64,000 nucleotides of DNA, from contig JAAVHJ010000009.1 of the NCBI GenBank assembly GCA_014799805.1, positions 1 through 64,000 on the forward strand, written 5' to 3'. Shown here piece after piece: positions 36,570 to 46,190 of the stretch. Under the pieces are notes generated by a model. The model had not been told where the DNA came from, ran no database searches, and saw only the letters and a list, made by a program, of their open reading frames with translations. Made by a program: the position numbers and the translations under genes. Source of the DNA: Ruminococcus sp. GTDB taxonomy: Bacteria > Bacillota > Clostridia > Oscillospirales > Ruminococcaceae. Position 1 is the first letter of the stretch, and every line of letters starts with the position of its first letter.

Positions 36570-38192
36570 ATGGCTGATTTAGAAAATCAAAATCAATCAG
36601 AAACTCCTGTTTCTGATCACAAAAATATTAAAAAATCCAAAAAGCCTATTAATTTAGCCAGACGTAAAAAATTAAAATACGGCAGTGTCGCAACAGCAAT
36701 TACTTGTACAGTAATAGCAGTGGTTGTATTATTAAATATTTTAGTCAGTGTGCTTGTTGAAAAATATCCTTTGAAATTGGATTTAACAGAAGAAGGAAAA
36801 TTTGAAATTTCTGAACAAAGCATAGAATATTTAAAAAATTTAGAAAAAGATGTGAATTTTACAGTGCTAATGGCGGAAAGTAATTTTCAAAGCAGTAATT
36901 CTGCCATGAAAATGGTTTCTGAAATTTTAGAAAAATATACACAATATTCTGATAAAGTGCATTTAAGCTATGTTGACCCGACAAGTAATCCTGATGTTGT
37001 AAATACGTATCAGGAAAATTATGCAGCTTCTCTCACAGAGGGTGATATCATCGTTTCTGATAGTTCTGATAATACAAAACTTCGTGTTGTGAATATTGGT
37101 AATTTATTTACTTATGACCAGCAGAAATATTATTATTATTACTATTATGGCTCTGGTTCACTGGAAGATTGCATTACTGGTTTTCAGGGCGAACAGGATT
37201 TAACTTCTGCCCTGATGTATGTAACGGATGCAAATCCAATTTCTGTTGGAATCTTGACAACAGCAAATGGTGAAGCTTTATTCAATACAAGTTACCACAC
37301 AAATTCACTTTCTGCAATGGCACAGAGTTTATTTAAAAATGGCTATGATATAGAATATTTAGATTTATATACTGGTGAAGCTGATTTTGAAAATTATGAT
37401 ATGTTAATTCTTCCTGCACCTGTGAATGATTTAACGACAAATGCAATTGATAATTTATCTGCATTTTTATATCATGACGGCGAATATAATAAAAATTTAA
37501 TTTATATCGCTGATTATACACAGGGAGATACGCCACATCTTGATGAATTTTTAGAAACATGGGGCATTCAAGTCACAAAAAATATTGCTATGGAAAGTGA
37601 TTCTAATACAGCACAGCAAGTGACTTTATCTAATAGCAGAGGGTCAATTCCTGTACCTGTAGTCACAATTGCAGATGAAGCATCTGGTGCAAACCTTGCC
37701 AATGCATCATTGCCAATTGTTGCACCATTTTGCCGTACGATTAATTTGCTTTGGAATTCTAAAAGCAGTGGCGTGACTTCGGCTTTATTGCAGACTTCGG
37801 ATTCTGTTTATTTAAATGCTATGAATGAAGAATCACAAAATACAGATACAAATCCTGCCGGTACACAGAATATTATGGCTGTTTCTAAACGCAGTACGAT
37901 AATAGATAATACTTCACATGCAAGCAATCTATTAGTGATGGGTTCTGTATTTTTATTTGATGTAAATTTAATGCAGGATAATTCTTATAATAATGCAGAA
38001 TATTTTATTTCTGCAGTGAACATGATTTCTGGCAAGGATAATAATTTAGTCATTGCTTCTAAAGATTTAACAAGTGAAACAATTACAATTACAACGGCTG
38101 GTGTGCGTGGTATTTATATTGTAACTTTTATTATTCCAAGTGCAGTCATTGCAATTGGCGTTTGGGTGTTCTTAAGGAGAAAAAATAAATGA
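36570..38192 (+). CDS. GldG-like ABC auxiliary protein
   Basis: 540 residues. Basic cytoplasmic N-terminus, one membrane helix (about 37-62), a large extracytoplasmic region with GldG/ABC_transp_aux features ('LDLTEEGKFEISEQSIEYLKNL', 'VHLSYVDPTSNPDV', 'LILPAPVNDLT'), and a C-terminal membrane helix (about 512-533) ending in RRKNK. Probably works with the ATPase and permease. Overlaps the next gene by 4 nt. Confidence 0.87.
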   Translation: MADLENQNQSETPVSDHKNIKKSKKPINLARRKKLKYGSVATAITCTVIAVVVLLNILVSVLVEKYPLKLDLTEEGKFEISEQSIEYLKNLEKDVNFTVLMAESNFQSSNSAMKMVSEILEKYTQYSDKVHLSYVDPTSNPDVVNTYQENYAASLTEGDIIVSDSSDNTKLRVVNIGNLFTYDQQKYYYYYYYGSGSLEDCITGFQGEQDLTSALMYVTDANPISVGILTTANGEALFNTSYHTNSLSAMAQSLFKNGYDIEYLDLYTGEADFENYDMLILPAPVNDLTTNAIDNLSAFLYHDGEYNKNLIYIADYTQGDTPHLDEFLETWGIQVTKNIAMESDSNTAQQVTLSNSRGSIPVPVVTIADEASGANLANASLPIVAPFCRTINLLWNSKSSGVTSALLQTSDSVYLNAMNEESQNTDTNPAGTQNIMAVSKRSTIIDNTSHASNLLVMGSVFLFDVNLMQDNSYNNAEYFISAVNMISGKDNNLVIASKDLTSETITITTAGVRGIYIVTFIIPSAVIAIGVWVFLRRKNK

Positions 38193-39793
38193 GTGATAAC
38201 CAGCAAGAGCAGAAATATTTGATTGAAAATGAAACAACAGATATTGGCAAAGATACATTCTTTGCTGATATACCTGCTGTTTCAGAGCAAACAGTGCCTA
38301 AACATGGCATGTCAAAAAATTTAAAAAGCTTGATACTTGCAATTGCAGTATTACTATTATTAGGCGGAGCTTTGCTAATTATTATGTTAATTAATAAGCA
38401 AGAAAAAGATTCACAGCCCATTGATACAGAATCTATTCAAAATGCATTACTAGATGATGAAGATAGTGTCATTATGCTAAATCCTGAAATTTCTGATGAT
38501 GTAGAAAAAATTGAGATTTCTAATACTGATAATTTTGAAGTGTATTTGCAGACAAAAGCAACAGAAGATACAAAAGCGATTTATGCCATTCAAGGCTTAG
38601 AAGATATTGCATTAGATACAGGGCTGATTTCTACACTGGTGAATAATGCAAGTGAATTTTCCGCAAATAGCTTAGTGGAAGAAAATGTATCTGATTTTGC
38701 AAAATATGGTTTAGATAATCCTAATGCAAAAGTAATCATGCACTATACTGACGGCACAGCATTTGCATTTTCTGTTGGAAGTGTTTTTCCTATGGACGAC
38801 TCACAGACATATTGCGAAGTAAATGGCAGTGTTTATCTTGTGAAAAGTTCTCTGATGGCAAATTATCAGAAAAATAGCTTTGCATTTGTTTCTAATGTCA
38901 TGCTGGAAAAACCAGAAGAAGAACCAATTGTAGAATCTTTGCGGATAGAACGACAAGATTTAGATTATGACATGCAGATAGAATATGATTCTGAAAATGC
39001 AGAAGATACTTCTGTTGGTGGTAATTTTTCAACGCATATTATGCTGGAGCCTGTGAGAGTTTATTTAAATATTGACAAAACGCCTGATATTACAAATGGC
39101 ATGTTTGGCTTAACTGCTGTGGAAATTGCAAAAATTCACCCGTCAGAAACAGATTTAAAAAATGCAGGCATTGATAATCCGTTTTGTTCTGTTACAATGA
39201 ACTGTGATGACGGCAATGATTATATTTTGCATTTTGGGAAGAAATATACAACTGAAAATGGCACAGAAGCTTATTATGCTTATCTTGAAGGAACAAATAT
39301 AATTTACGGCGTTGCAGAAACAAGAGCTGTCTGGACAACTGTTTTACCAAATGAGATTCACTCTGCTAATATTTTTAATACAAATGTCTGGCATATTGCC
39401 ACACTGGATATTACAACAAGCAATCAACAAGAATTGCATTTTGTCGGTTCAGGAGAAGATGCAGATAGTTATATTGTCACAAAAAATAATGAATCCTGTG
39501 ATACAGAACGTTTTCGATTATTATACAGATTTTTATTAAATATTTACGGCGATGAGCTGTTTTTTGAAACAGATTTGCCAAGTACAAATCCAGATGTAGA
39601 AGTGCATTTGACAACACAAGACAATAAAGAGGACTATACAATATCTTTTTATAAATTGACAGATATGAATGCAATGATTGCTGTAAATGGCGTGCCGACT
39701 TATAAAATTCGGTCATCCTGTATTGACACTATCTGGCATAATCTTGAAATTTTTGATAATTTTGATGAAGAATTTAGCTTGACATGGCAATAA
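38189..39793 (+). CDS. DUF4340-type membrane-anchored protein of Gld-like cluster
   Basis: 534 residues: cytoplasmic tail, a single membrane helix (about 48-70) and a large outer part with repeated DUF4340-like units ('LISTLVNNASEFSANSLVEENVSDFAKYGLDNPNAKV' pattern). DUF4340 proteins commonly follow gldG-like genes; the function is unknown. Fourth gene of the unit. Confidence 0.8.
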   Translation: MSDNQQEQKYLIENETTDIGKDTFFADIPAVSEQTVPKHGMSKNLKSLILAIAVLLLLGGALLIIMLINKQEKDSQPIDTESIQNALLDDEDSVIMLNPEISDDVEKIEISNTDNFEVYLQTKATEDTKAIYAIQGLEDIALDTGLISTLVNNASEFSANSLVEENVSDFAKYGLDNPNAKVIMHYTDGTAFAFSVGSVFPMDDSQTYCEVNGSVYLVKSSLMANYQKNSFAFVSNVMLEKPEEEPIVESLRIERQDLDYDMQIEYDSENAEDTSVGGNFSTHIMLEPVRVYLNIDKTPDITNGMFGLTAVEIAKIHPSETDLKNAGIDNPFCSVTMNCDDGNDYILHFGKKYTTENGTEAYYAYLEGTNIIYGVAETRAVWTTVLPNEIHSANIFNTNVWHIATLDITTSNQQELHFVGSGEDADSYIVTKNNESCDTERFRLLYRFLLNIYGDELFFETDLPSTNPDVEVHLTTQDNKEDYTISFYKLTDMNAMIAVNGVPTYKIRSSCIDTIWHNLEIFDNFDEEFSLTWQ

Positions 39794-39830
39794 TTTCATG
39801 TCAAGTCACTACAGAAAGGAGTTTGATTAT

Positions 39831-40094
39831 ATGAATTTTATGATGTATAAGGGTTATCCTCTTGTTCGCAAAGAAAATGAATTATATTATGGCTATATGA
39901 GTGAACCCTATGTTGTGTTTTTAAGAATCGAAAAAACACAAAAAGAATATGGCATTATGACTGCTAAGAAAATAGAATTTTATCAAATGTCAACGGATTT
40001 AGACCATCCTAAAATTACACAACGTGCGGAACGTGATAATTTATATGAAGCACTTGATGTTGCGTCTGAATGGCTGAGCCGTTCTAAATCTTAA
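39831..40094 (+). CDS. Small conserved-looking protein, unknown function
   Basis: 87 residues from the ATG at 39831, which has an AGAAAGGAG RBS at 9 nt. Compact alpha/beta, no signal peptide or membrane segment; 'YGYMSEPYVVFLRIEKTQKEYGIMTAKKIEFYQM' suggests a small beta-sheet domain. I do not recognise the family. It lies between the Gld-like cluster and the cyclophilin, 20 nt from the latter, and may be co-transcribed with both. Confidence 0.7.
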   Translation: MNFMMYKGYPLVRKENELYYGYMSEPYVVFLRIEKTQKEYGIMTAKKIEFYQMSTDLDHPKITQRAERDNLYEALDVASEWLSRSKS

Positions 40095-40114
40095 AAACTC
40101 TAAGGAGATTTAAC

Positions 40115-40783
40115 ATGAAAAAATTACTTGTTTGTTTAACTGGAATTTTAGTATTATTAACTGGTTGTAGCACTGAAAATGCTAATTCTGATGAAAATCA
40201 AACTGCACAAACTTCGTCCGCAGAAGATAATCATGCTGGAGCTGATAATTCTGTTTCAGATGAGAATGTAATTATTATTACACTTTATCCAGAAATTGCA
40301 CCAATTACTTGTGAAAATTTTGAAACTCTTGTTTCAGAGGGTTTTTATAATGGCTTAACATTTCACAGGGTAGTTGATGATTTTATGGCACAGGGTGGAG
40401 ACCCACAAGGCACAGGCATGGGTGGCAGTGAAAATACGATTAAAGGCGAATTTTCCTCTAATGGCGTTGAAAATAATTTATCTCATCAACGTGGTGTAAT
40501 TTCTATGGCAAGAAGTCAAATGAATGACAGTGCCTCTAGTCAGTTTTTTATTTGCTATACAGATTGCAGTTTTCTTGATGGTAATTATGCTGCATTTGGT
40601 GAAGTCACACAGGGCATGGAAGTAGTCGATAAATTTTTAGAAGTGCCACGTTCTCTTGGCAGTGACAGTGCAATTTCTTCTCCCAATTCGCCAATTACTA
40701 TGAAAGAAGTTACTATGATTGACCCTGATGAAAATAATAACCCTCGTGTACAGATTATCATGGATGATTTCATAACAGAATAA
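40115..40783 (+). CDS. Lipoprotein peptidyl-prolyl cis-trans isomerase, cyclophilin type
   Basis: 222 residues. Lipobox LTGC with the acylated Cys at residue 18, a Ser/Asn/Asp-rich linker, then a cyclophilin domain from about 48: 'FYNGLTFHRVVDDFMAQGGDP', 'ISMARSQMNDSASSQFFI', 'YAAFGEV'. Likely assists folding of exported proteins on the outer face of the membrane. Confidence 0.93.
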   Translation: MKKLLVCLTGILVLLTGCSTENANSDENQTAQTSSAEDNHAGADNSVSDENVIIITLYPEIAPITCENFETLVSEGFYNGLTFHRVVDDFMAQGGDPQGTGMGGSENTIKGEFSSNGVENNLSHQRGVISMARSQMNDSASSQFFICYTDCSFLDGNYAAFGEVTQGMEVVDKFLEVPRSLGSDSAISSPNSPITMKEVTMIDPDENNNPRVQIIMDDFITE

Positions 40784-40787
40784 TCAA

Positions 40788-40827
40788 AATCCCTCTTTGT
40801 AAATTTATTACAGAGAGGGATTATTTT
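40788..40827. terminator. Terminator between convergent cyclophilin and metallopeptidase genes
   Basis: 9-bp stem (40788-40796 with 40814-40822), 17-nt loop, followed by T-rich sequence; could serve both strands. Confidence 0.8.
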
Positions 40828-40835
40828 ATAAATTT

Positions 40836-42479
40836 TTATGAAAATCTGCCGTCTTCGTTTTTAATTTGACTCCACATATAGCGAAGCAACCAACCGTCAA
40901 AATTTGTAATTTCCATAGAAGAACCTGCCATCATGATAGAAGTGCCATCATCTGGGAATCCATTTGGCGGAGGTCCTGCATTCGTGCCATTCTCACCATA
41001 AAAATCTGTAATGCCAAAGCCGTGACCGATTTCATGCTCTAAAACATGGACATTTGTACCGTCCAGCATGTTAATATAAGCATCATCTGATAATCTCTGA
41101 CCCCAGTCACCGCCTGCACCTCCAATTGATGGGAAGCCTTGTGTTGCCCATAAATACATATCAAAGCGATTTTCTAAACCATTCGGATATTGATAATCAG
41201 CTTCTGCAAAATGTTCAAATCTGGATATTTCATCAGGCGCACTTGGCAATTTATCTGGAATTGTTTCAATACCATTGCTTGTGTCATATTGACTGTCATA
41301 ATCTGTAATCAAATTATCATAAACAATTTCATCATCATGTAAATCTAACAGGCAATTTTTATCTAAAACAGCCCAGCCAACAATTTTTACATCAATATGG
41401 TCATATTTCCAGCCGTCATAATTTTTTAGCCAATCGTTCCAAGCATTAATGCTATCACTTGCAAGCTTTTCAAATTGCTGACGCTGTTCATAAGTAATTG
41501 TTTTATAAGACTGCCATCTGACGACAAAATTAATAGTTCCGTTTCCTGCATAAATCTGGTCAAATATGGTATTTCTTCTAGTAGTAGACCCCTCATAGAC
41601 ACAGCGATTTTGCCAAATCCATTCTGCGGATTCTTTATATGCTTCTGGCATGTCAGCAAGTGTAATTTCTTCTGGATTTTCTTCTGGCGGGTCAATCACT
41701 GGTGGTTCAGTTGGGATTGGGTCTGGATTTGTAATTTCTACTGTCGGAAAAATTGTATTTGGCTTTAAATTTACCATAAATGTTGGAAACCTTGTGATTT
41801 TATTAGCAATAAATTGTTGTAATAATTTAATATCTTCTGTGTTTAAAATTCCATCACCATTGACATCAGCTCTTGATGCTTTCATAATATTAGAAAAATC
41901 CTGATTTTTCACAATTTTTTTTGCAAAAATCAAATCATAGATATTTACAACCCCATCATGATTCACATCGCCAACCCGTCCACGATTGTCTAAAGAAACT
42001 AATTCCCATTCTGCACGGCTTGCATCATCGGTCATAATAATATTTCCGTTACTATCTGGTGCAACATACCAACCACCAGCTGTAATCTTGCAAATATTAG
42101 AATCTGATTCTTGTTCTAAACTATATTTTTGATAATTATTTTCGTCATTTTTGGCACTGACAATTAAACTGCCATCAGAATCTGTTGTCAAATAAGATTG
42201 ATAATTGCTACCAGAACGGATTGTATAAACATTAGGACTTTCTTGTTCTACTACCCACTGGTTATATTCTGCAACACCATCAGCATCATATTCACAAACA
42301 TGATTGTCATTTTCACCACCGTTGCGAACAGTTAAATATTTTCCAGTTGCAGTATTTTTTAATAAATATGCTGCACTGTCTATATCAAGTGCTTTTGTAT
42401 TTTGCATATTTTTATGATAGGTAAGTGTACTGCTTAATGCTATCAAACACGCAAGCGAAATACTTAATTTTCTAAACAT
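40836..42479 (-). CDS. Secreted metzincin-like peptidase with ricin-type module and internal dockerin
   Basis: 547 residues. Signal peptide about 1-28; ricin-type beta-trefoil (about 38-162, repeated 'Y.L....G.YLT'); a type I dockerin at about 169-230 ('GDVNHDGVVNIYDLIFAKKIV', 'ADVNGDGILNTEDIKLLQQFI'); a Pro-rich linker; and a C-terminal metallopeptidase with H482-E-x-x-H486-x-x-G489-x-x-D492 and a downstream Met-turn-like SIMMAG (514-519). The third ligand Asp resembles snapalysin-type (M7) metzincins. An internal dockerin ahead of the catalytic domain is unusual. A peptidase tethered to a cellulosome is inferred. Confidence 0.82.
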   Translation of the reverse strand: MFRKLSISLACLIALSSTLTYHKNMQNTKALDIDSAAYLLKNTATGKYLTVRNGGENDNHVCEYDADGVAEYNQWVVEQESPNVYTIRSGSNYQSYLTTDSDGSLIVSAKNDENNYQKYSLEQESDSNICKITAGGWYVAPDSNGNIIMTDDASRAEWELVSLDNRGRVGDVNHDGVVNIYDLIFAKKIVKNQDFSNIMKASRADVNGDGILNTEDIKLLQQFIANKITRFPTFMVNLKPNTIFPTVEITNPDPIPTEPPVIDPPEENPEEITLADMPEAYKESAEWIWQNRCVYEGSTTRRNTIFDQIYAGNGTINFVVRWQSYKTITYEQRQQFEKLASDSINAWNDWLKNYDGWKYDHIDVKIVGWAVLDKNCLLDLHDDEIVYDNLITDYDSQYDTSNGIETIPDKLPSAPDEISRFEHFAEADYQYPNGLENRFDMYLWATQGFPSIGGAGGDWGQRLSDDAYINMLDGTNVHVLEHEIGHGFGITDFYGENGTNAGPPPNGFPDDGTSIMMAGSSMEITNFDGWLLRYMWSQIKNEDGRFS

Positions 42480-42510
42480 GTCATATCTCCTATAAAATTA
42501 TTTTACTTAA

Positions 42511-42539
42511 ATTATAACATAATCTTTTCAAACTGTCAA
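42511..42539 (-). promoter_or_regulatory. Consensus promoter of metallopeptidase gene
   Basis: Minus strand TTGACA (42539-42534), 17-bp spacer, TATAAT (42516-42511); RBS GGAG just before the ATG. Confidence 0.92.
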
Positions 42540-42619
42540 TAGATTATAGTTATATTTTTTCTTAATGTGTATGATTCATGAAAAATTGTGAAGCCTAGCT
42601 GAAAATAATAAATTTTGCA

Positions 42620-42648
42620 TTGACAGTATGCATTTTCTATGGTATAAT
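42620..42648 (+). promoter_or_regulatory. Consensus promoter of hsp20 gene
   Basis: TTGACA (42620-42625), 17-bp spacer, TATAAT (42643-42648). About 85 nt of leader follows. I saw no CIRCE element. Confidence 0.9.
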
Positions 42649-42740
42649 AAACACAAATCAGGGGAATGATAATCATAGAGATACTCTCTCAAATTTAGGA
42701 TTTAAAATTTAATTTTGATTTTTAGAAGGAGTTTTGCAAT

Positions 42741-43157
42741 ATGTTTTTCCCTGAATTATTTAGAAAAAATGACTGGGATGATTTTTTTGAACACCCATTT
42801 CATATGCCTGCTGTATCACAAAGCAATCCTATGAAAACTGATGTCAGAGAAACAGCCACTGGTTATGAAATGGCAATTGACTTGCCTAATGTGAAAAAAG
42901 AAGATATTAAAGCAGAATTGCATGATGGCTGTTTAACAATTCATGCAACGACATCACAAAATCATGATGAACAAGATAAAAACGGCAATTATATCCGCCG
43001 TGAGCGTTTCCGTGGTGCTTACAGCAGAAGTTTTTATGTTGGTGATGCGATTCAAGAACAAGATATTCAGGCAAACTTCACAGACGGTGTGTTAAATTTA
43101 AGCATTCCGAAAAAAGAATCTGTTTCTCCTGAAAAAAAATATATTTCTATTAATTAA
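42741..43157 (+). CDS. Small heat shock protein Hsp20
   Basis: 138 residues with an alpha-crystallin domain: 'TDVRETATGYEMAIDLPNVKKEDIKAELHDGCLTIHA', 'YIRRERFRGAYSRSF', 'ANFTDGVLNLSIPKKE'. An ATP-independent holdase. RBS AGAAGGAG. Monocistronic, between dockerin genes by position only. Confidence 0.95.
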   Translation: MFFPELFRKNDWDDFFEHPFHMPAVSQSNPMKTDVRETATGYEMAIDLPNVKKEDIKAELHDGCLTIHATTSQNHDEQDKNGNYIRRERFRGAYSRSFYVGDAIQEQDIQANFTDGVLNLSIPKKESVSPEKKYISIN

Positions 43158-43187
43158 ATTGATTTTGAGTTATTTTCCTCTCTCGAA

Positions 43188-43221
43188 AAAATCCGTCTAT
43201 GCGTCAGCACAGGCGGATTTT
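43188..43221. terminator. Bidirectional terminator, hsp20 / LRR-dockerin gene
   Basis: 10-bp stem (43188-43197 with 43212-43221, one G-T pair), 14-nt loop, A-run on the left and T-run on the right, between convergent genes. Confidence 0.88.
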
Positions 43222-43231
43222 CTGATTGCAA

Positions 43232-45271
43232 TTAATTTAATAATAATTCATCTTCTGTAATTAATTTTACAATATATTTCATCAATGTCAAAGAATCTGT
43301 TGGGTCTGCTATGTTATCCTGATTAAAATCAATTACTTTTATTTGTTTGTCTGTCAAAATTTTTTGACCAAGAATTGCCTTATTTAATGCGATAACATCC
43401 AGAATATCAACAGAATTATCAAAATTCACATCACCTAATAATAGTATTTCTGGTGTATCTGGTATTTCACCAAGAGATTCAAAATTAAAATTATTTTTTT
43501 CTGCATATGTCTGTGCGGTAGAATTTTCATAGCCCTTGATAGTTGCTGATTTTGCATAAGGAAATGTATAAATATTTAAAAATTTACAATCAGGATTTAA
43601 AACAGTTAATACAAAATCATCTAGTCTTGCGATAGCAATGAGTCTTGTACTGAAATAAGGGCTTCCAATCGTTTCGACACTTTCTGGAATCGTAACAGAT
43701 GCTAAATTTTTACAACCTGCAAATGCATAAGCTCCAATGTCTTTCAAACCCTCTGGCAATGTAATTGCAGTTAAATTTGTGGCAGTTGCAAATGCATAAG
43801 GCGAAATAGAAACTGTATTATTTTCTAAAATTATTTCTGTATTTTCAGGCATTGTGCCTTTATAGAAATAAGCAACATTGCCAATATAAATTAATCCGTC
43901 TGGCTGATTTTCAAGCCATGCAGTTCCTGTAAAAGCATCACCGCCAATCATTTCAATACTATCAGGAACTGTAATATTACTTAAATTTGCACAATCTAAA
44001 AATGATTCACTGTATAGCATTTTAAAGCCCTCTGGCAATGTAATAGAAACAAGATTTGTATTTTTCGCAAATAAATTCGGATTGATTACAGTTGTGCCGT
44101 CACGCAATGTAATTTCTGCTTGTTCTGGAAATTCGCCTTTATAAAGCAACGCATAATTCCCTGCATAAATTACACCATCTTCTTGTTGATTAAGCCAGGC
44201 TGTATCATGAAATGCATATTCACTAACTTCCTTCAAATCATGTGAGAAATTAATTTTCTCCAGATTTTCACAATTCGCAAATGCGTATGAGCCAATCGTT
44301 TCCAGACTTTCAGGCATTGTGACAGAAATTAAATTTTCCTGATTTGCAAATGCACTGTCAACAATATATTTTACATCTTCTGGAATTATAAATTCTGTAT
44401 TTTCAGTCAGTTTGCCCTTATGGCAATATAAAAAATCATTGATATAGACTGCACCGTCTGGCTGATTGTTAAGCCATGCAGTATTTTCAAATGCATGTCC
44501 GTGAATACTAGTTACATTTTGAGAAAAACTAATATTTTCTAAGCTGGTGCAATTTTCAAATGCACCAGTTTCTATTGTTTCTATATTATCTGGAATATTA
44601 ATATTTTTTAAATTTTCACAATCCCAAAAAATACCAGAACTCAAATTTTTCAATCCTTCTGGCAATTGAATACTTTCTAAGCTTGTACAGCCTCTAAAAG
44701 CACGATTTTGTATTGTATTTAAATTTTCTGGGAGCTGTATTTCAGATAAACTTGTGCAATTTTGAAATGCTTCCATGCCAATTGAAGTAATTTTCTCTGG
44801 AATTGTAATTTTTTCAAGACTAGTGCAACCATCAAACATATTGACTGGAATATAATATATATTCATATTTTCGGGCAATCTTACTTGTTTTAAATTAATA
44901 CAATTTTGAAATGTATTTTTCCCAATTGTTGTAACAGTATCTGGAATACTTACAGAAACCAAACTTTCACAATCTTTAAAAGCTTCTTCTTTAATACTAA
45001 CAACTTTTTCTCCGTTAATTTCTTCTGGAATTGTAATATCTGTTGCACCATCTACTACGCCAATAACTGACAACAAAAAATTAACATTTGTGCTACTAAT
45101 ACTAGGACTTCTGCGATAGATGAGATTTTCATAAGTATATTCATTCATAATTTCATTCATAATTTCGTTTGTATCTTCTGCATGTACAGAAAGATTCAAT
45201 ACACAAGGTATTGTTGTTGCAAACACACAAGTTAATGCGACCAAGCCAGCTAACAATTTTTTTAATTTCAT
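43232..45271 (-). CDS. Secreted BspA-type leucine-rich repeat protein with dockerin
   Basis: 679 residues. Signal peptide about 1-31; LRR_5 (BspA/TpLRR) repeats of about 23 residues from about 60 to 590 ('L..I.LPE....I...AF..C..L'). Three larger insertions with the theme 'TAWL..QPDG..Y.G' interrupt the repeats. The C-terminal type I dockerin (about 610-679) is closely similar to that of the adjacent cohesin-like protein. Likely a binding or adhesion protein displayed through a cohesin. 35 nt after the cohesin-like gene, AGGAGG RBS, same operon. Confidence 0.9.
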   Translation of the reverse strand: MKLKKLLAGLVALTCVFATTIPCVLNLSVHAEDTNEIMNEIMNEYTYENLIYRRSPSISSTNVNFLLSVIGVVDGATDITIPEEINGEKVVSIKEEAFKDCESLVSVSIPDTVTTIGKNTFQNCINLKQVRLPENMNIYYIPVNMFDGCTSLEKITIPEKITSIGMEAFQNCTSLSEIQLPENLNTIQNRAFRGCTSLESIQLPEGLKNLSSGIFWDCENLKNINIPDNIETIETGAFENCTSLENISFSQNVTSIHGHAFENTAWLNNQPDGAVYINDFLYCHKGKLTENTEFIIPEDVKYIVDSAFANQENLISVTMPESLETIGSYAFANCENLEKINFSHDLKEVSEYAFHDTAWLNQQEDGVIYAGNYALLYKGEFPEQAEITLRDGTTVINPNLFAKNTNLVSITLPEGFKMLYSESFLDCANLSNITVPDSIEMIGGDAFTGTAWLENQPDGLIYIGNVAYFYKGTMPENTEIILENNTVSISPYAFATATNLTAITLPEGLKDIGAYAFAGCKNLASVTIPESVETIGSPYFSTRLIAIARLDDFVLTVLNPDCKFLNIYTFPYAKSATIKGYENSTAQTYAEKNNFNFESLGEIPDTPEILLLGDVNFDNSVDILDVIALNKAILGQKILTDKQIKVIDFNQDNIADPTDSLTLMKYIVKLITEDELLLN

Positions 45272-45306
45272 TCTATTGCCTCCTGTTATTTATTATAATA
45301 TTAAAA

Positions 45307-46092
45307 TTAAGCTATCAAGCTATCAATTAAGCCAACAATAAATTTCATTAGCATAAGCGATTCATCAGGTTCTACCATACCATTTTGATTAAAATCAACC
45401 GCTTTCATTTGTGTTTTAGTCAGAATTTTCTGTCCAAGAATTGCTTTATTTACTACAATTACATCCAAAATATCAACAACGCCATTTTCATCAGCATCAC
45501 CTAATATAACTGGCTCATCATCTTGAATTTTAATTTCACCATTTGAAAAAATAACTTCATTGTCAGTTGCATAATTTTTTATCTCTCTACCTGCAATTCC
45601 CCAAAGATGTTTAAATTGATAATTCTGATAATCCAGTTCTGGAAAATAGGAAATCTCAAATACATCACCAGTTATGGCATCTTCTGGAATCTGTACCATT
45701 AATAATACCAATGCCCCAGTATCTTCTGTAATACCTGACCCTGCCCATAATAAACGACAGCAATTATCATTAAATTTATGACTGCTTGTCATGGAAAATA
45801 ATAAATGCTCATTTCCTGTTTCAAATGCTTGCTGTGAATCTGTAATCACTTCATAATCACATCTGCTATCAACAGAAATAATAAATTCCGCTGAATTAAT
45901 GCCTGCATTTGCTGTTAAATTAACGAAAACTGGTATTTCATAATTCATGTTTTCCAATTCTTCACTTGAGATAATTTTATTCTCAATCTCAATTTTAATT
46001 TTTTCCTCTTCTGCAAAGGCATTCAGCACAGAATAATTATGACACATAGCAATACATGCTGTGAAAACAGCAATTAATTTTTGGAATTTCAT
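45307..46092 (-). CDS. Cohesin-like domain plus dockerin protein, possible adaptor scaffoldin
   Basis: 261 residues. Signal peptide about 1-27. Residues about 50-190 look like a cohesin-type beta-sandwich: 'IPVFVNLTANAGINSAEFIISVD', then 'LWAGSGITEDTGALVLLMVQIP'. The C-terminus (about 197-257) is a type I dockerin ('GDADENGVVDILDVIVVNKAILGQ'). This resembles the small ScaC-type adaptors of Ruminococcus flavefaciens, which switch binding specificity on a scaffold. The cohesin call is from pattern alone, and such domains sometimes do not bind dockerins. First gene of an operon with the LRR-dockerin gene. Confidence 0.68.
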   Translation of the reverse strand: MKFQKLIAVFTACIAMCHNYSVLNAFAEEEKIKIEIENKIISSEELENMNYEIPVFVNLTANAGINSAEFIISVDSRCDYEVITDSQQAFETGNEHLLFSMTSSHKFNDNCCRLLWAGSGITEDTGALVLLMVQIPEDAITGDVFEISYFPELDYQNYQFKHLWGIAGREIKNYATDNEVIFSNGEIKIQDDEPVILGDADENGVVDILDVIVVNKAILGQKILTKTQMKAVDFNQNGMVEPDESLMLMKFIVGLIDSLIA

Positions 46093-46132
46093 AGCTATTT
46101 ACTCCTATCTTTGTTATACAGTTCTATTATTC

Positions 46133-46161
46133 ATTATAGCAAAAAAATAATTTTTTTGCAA
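46133..46161 (-). promoter_or_regulatory. Promoter of cohesin-like/LRR-dockerin operon
   Basis: Minus strand TTGCAA (46161-46156), 17-bp spacer, TATAAT (46138-46133), 40 nt before the start codon. Confidence 0.85.
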
Positions 46162-46190
46162 TAGATTTTAAAATAAATTTTGCAAATCAC

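Noticed and set aside
42649..42740. CIRCE operator before hsp20
   Set aside because: No TTAGCACTC-N9-GAGTGCTAA pattern found in the leader.
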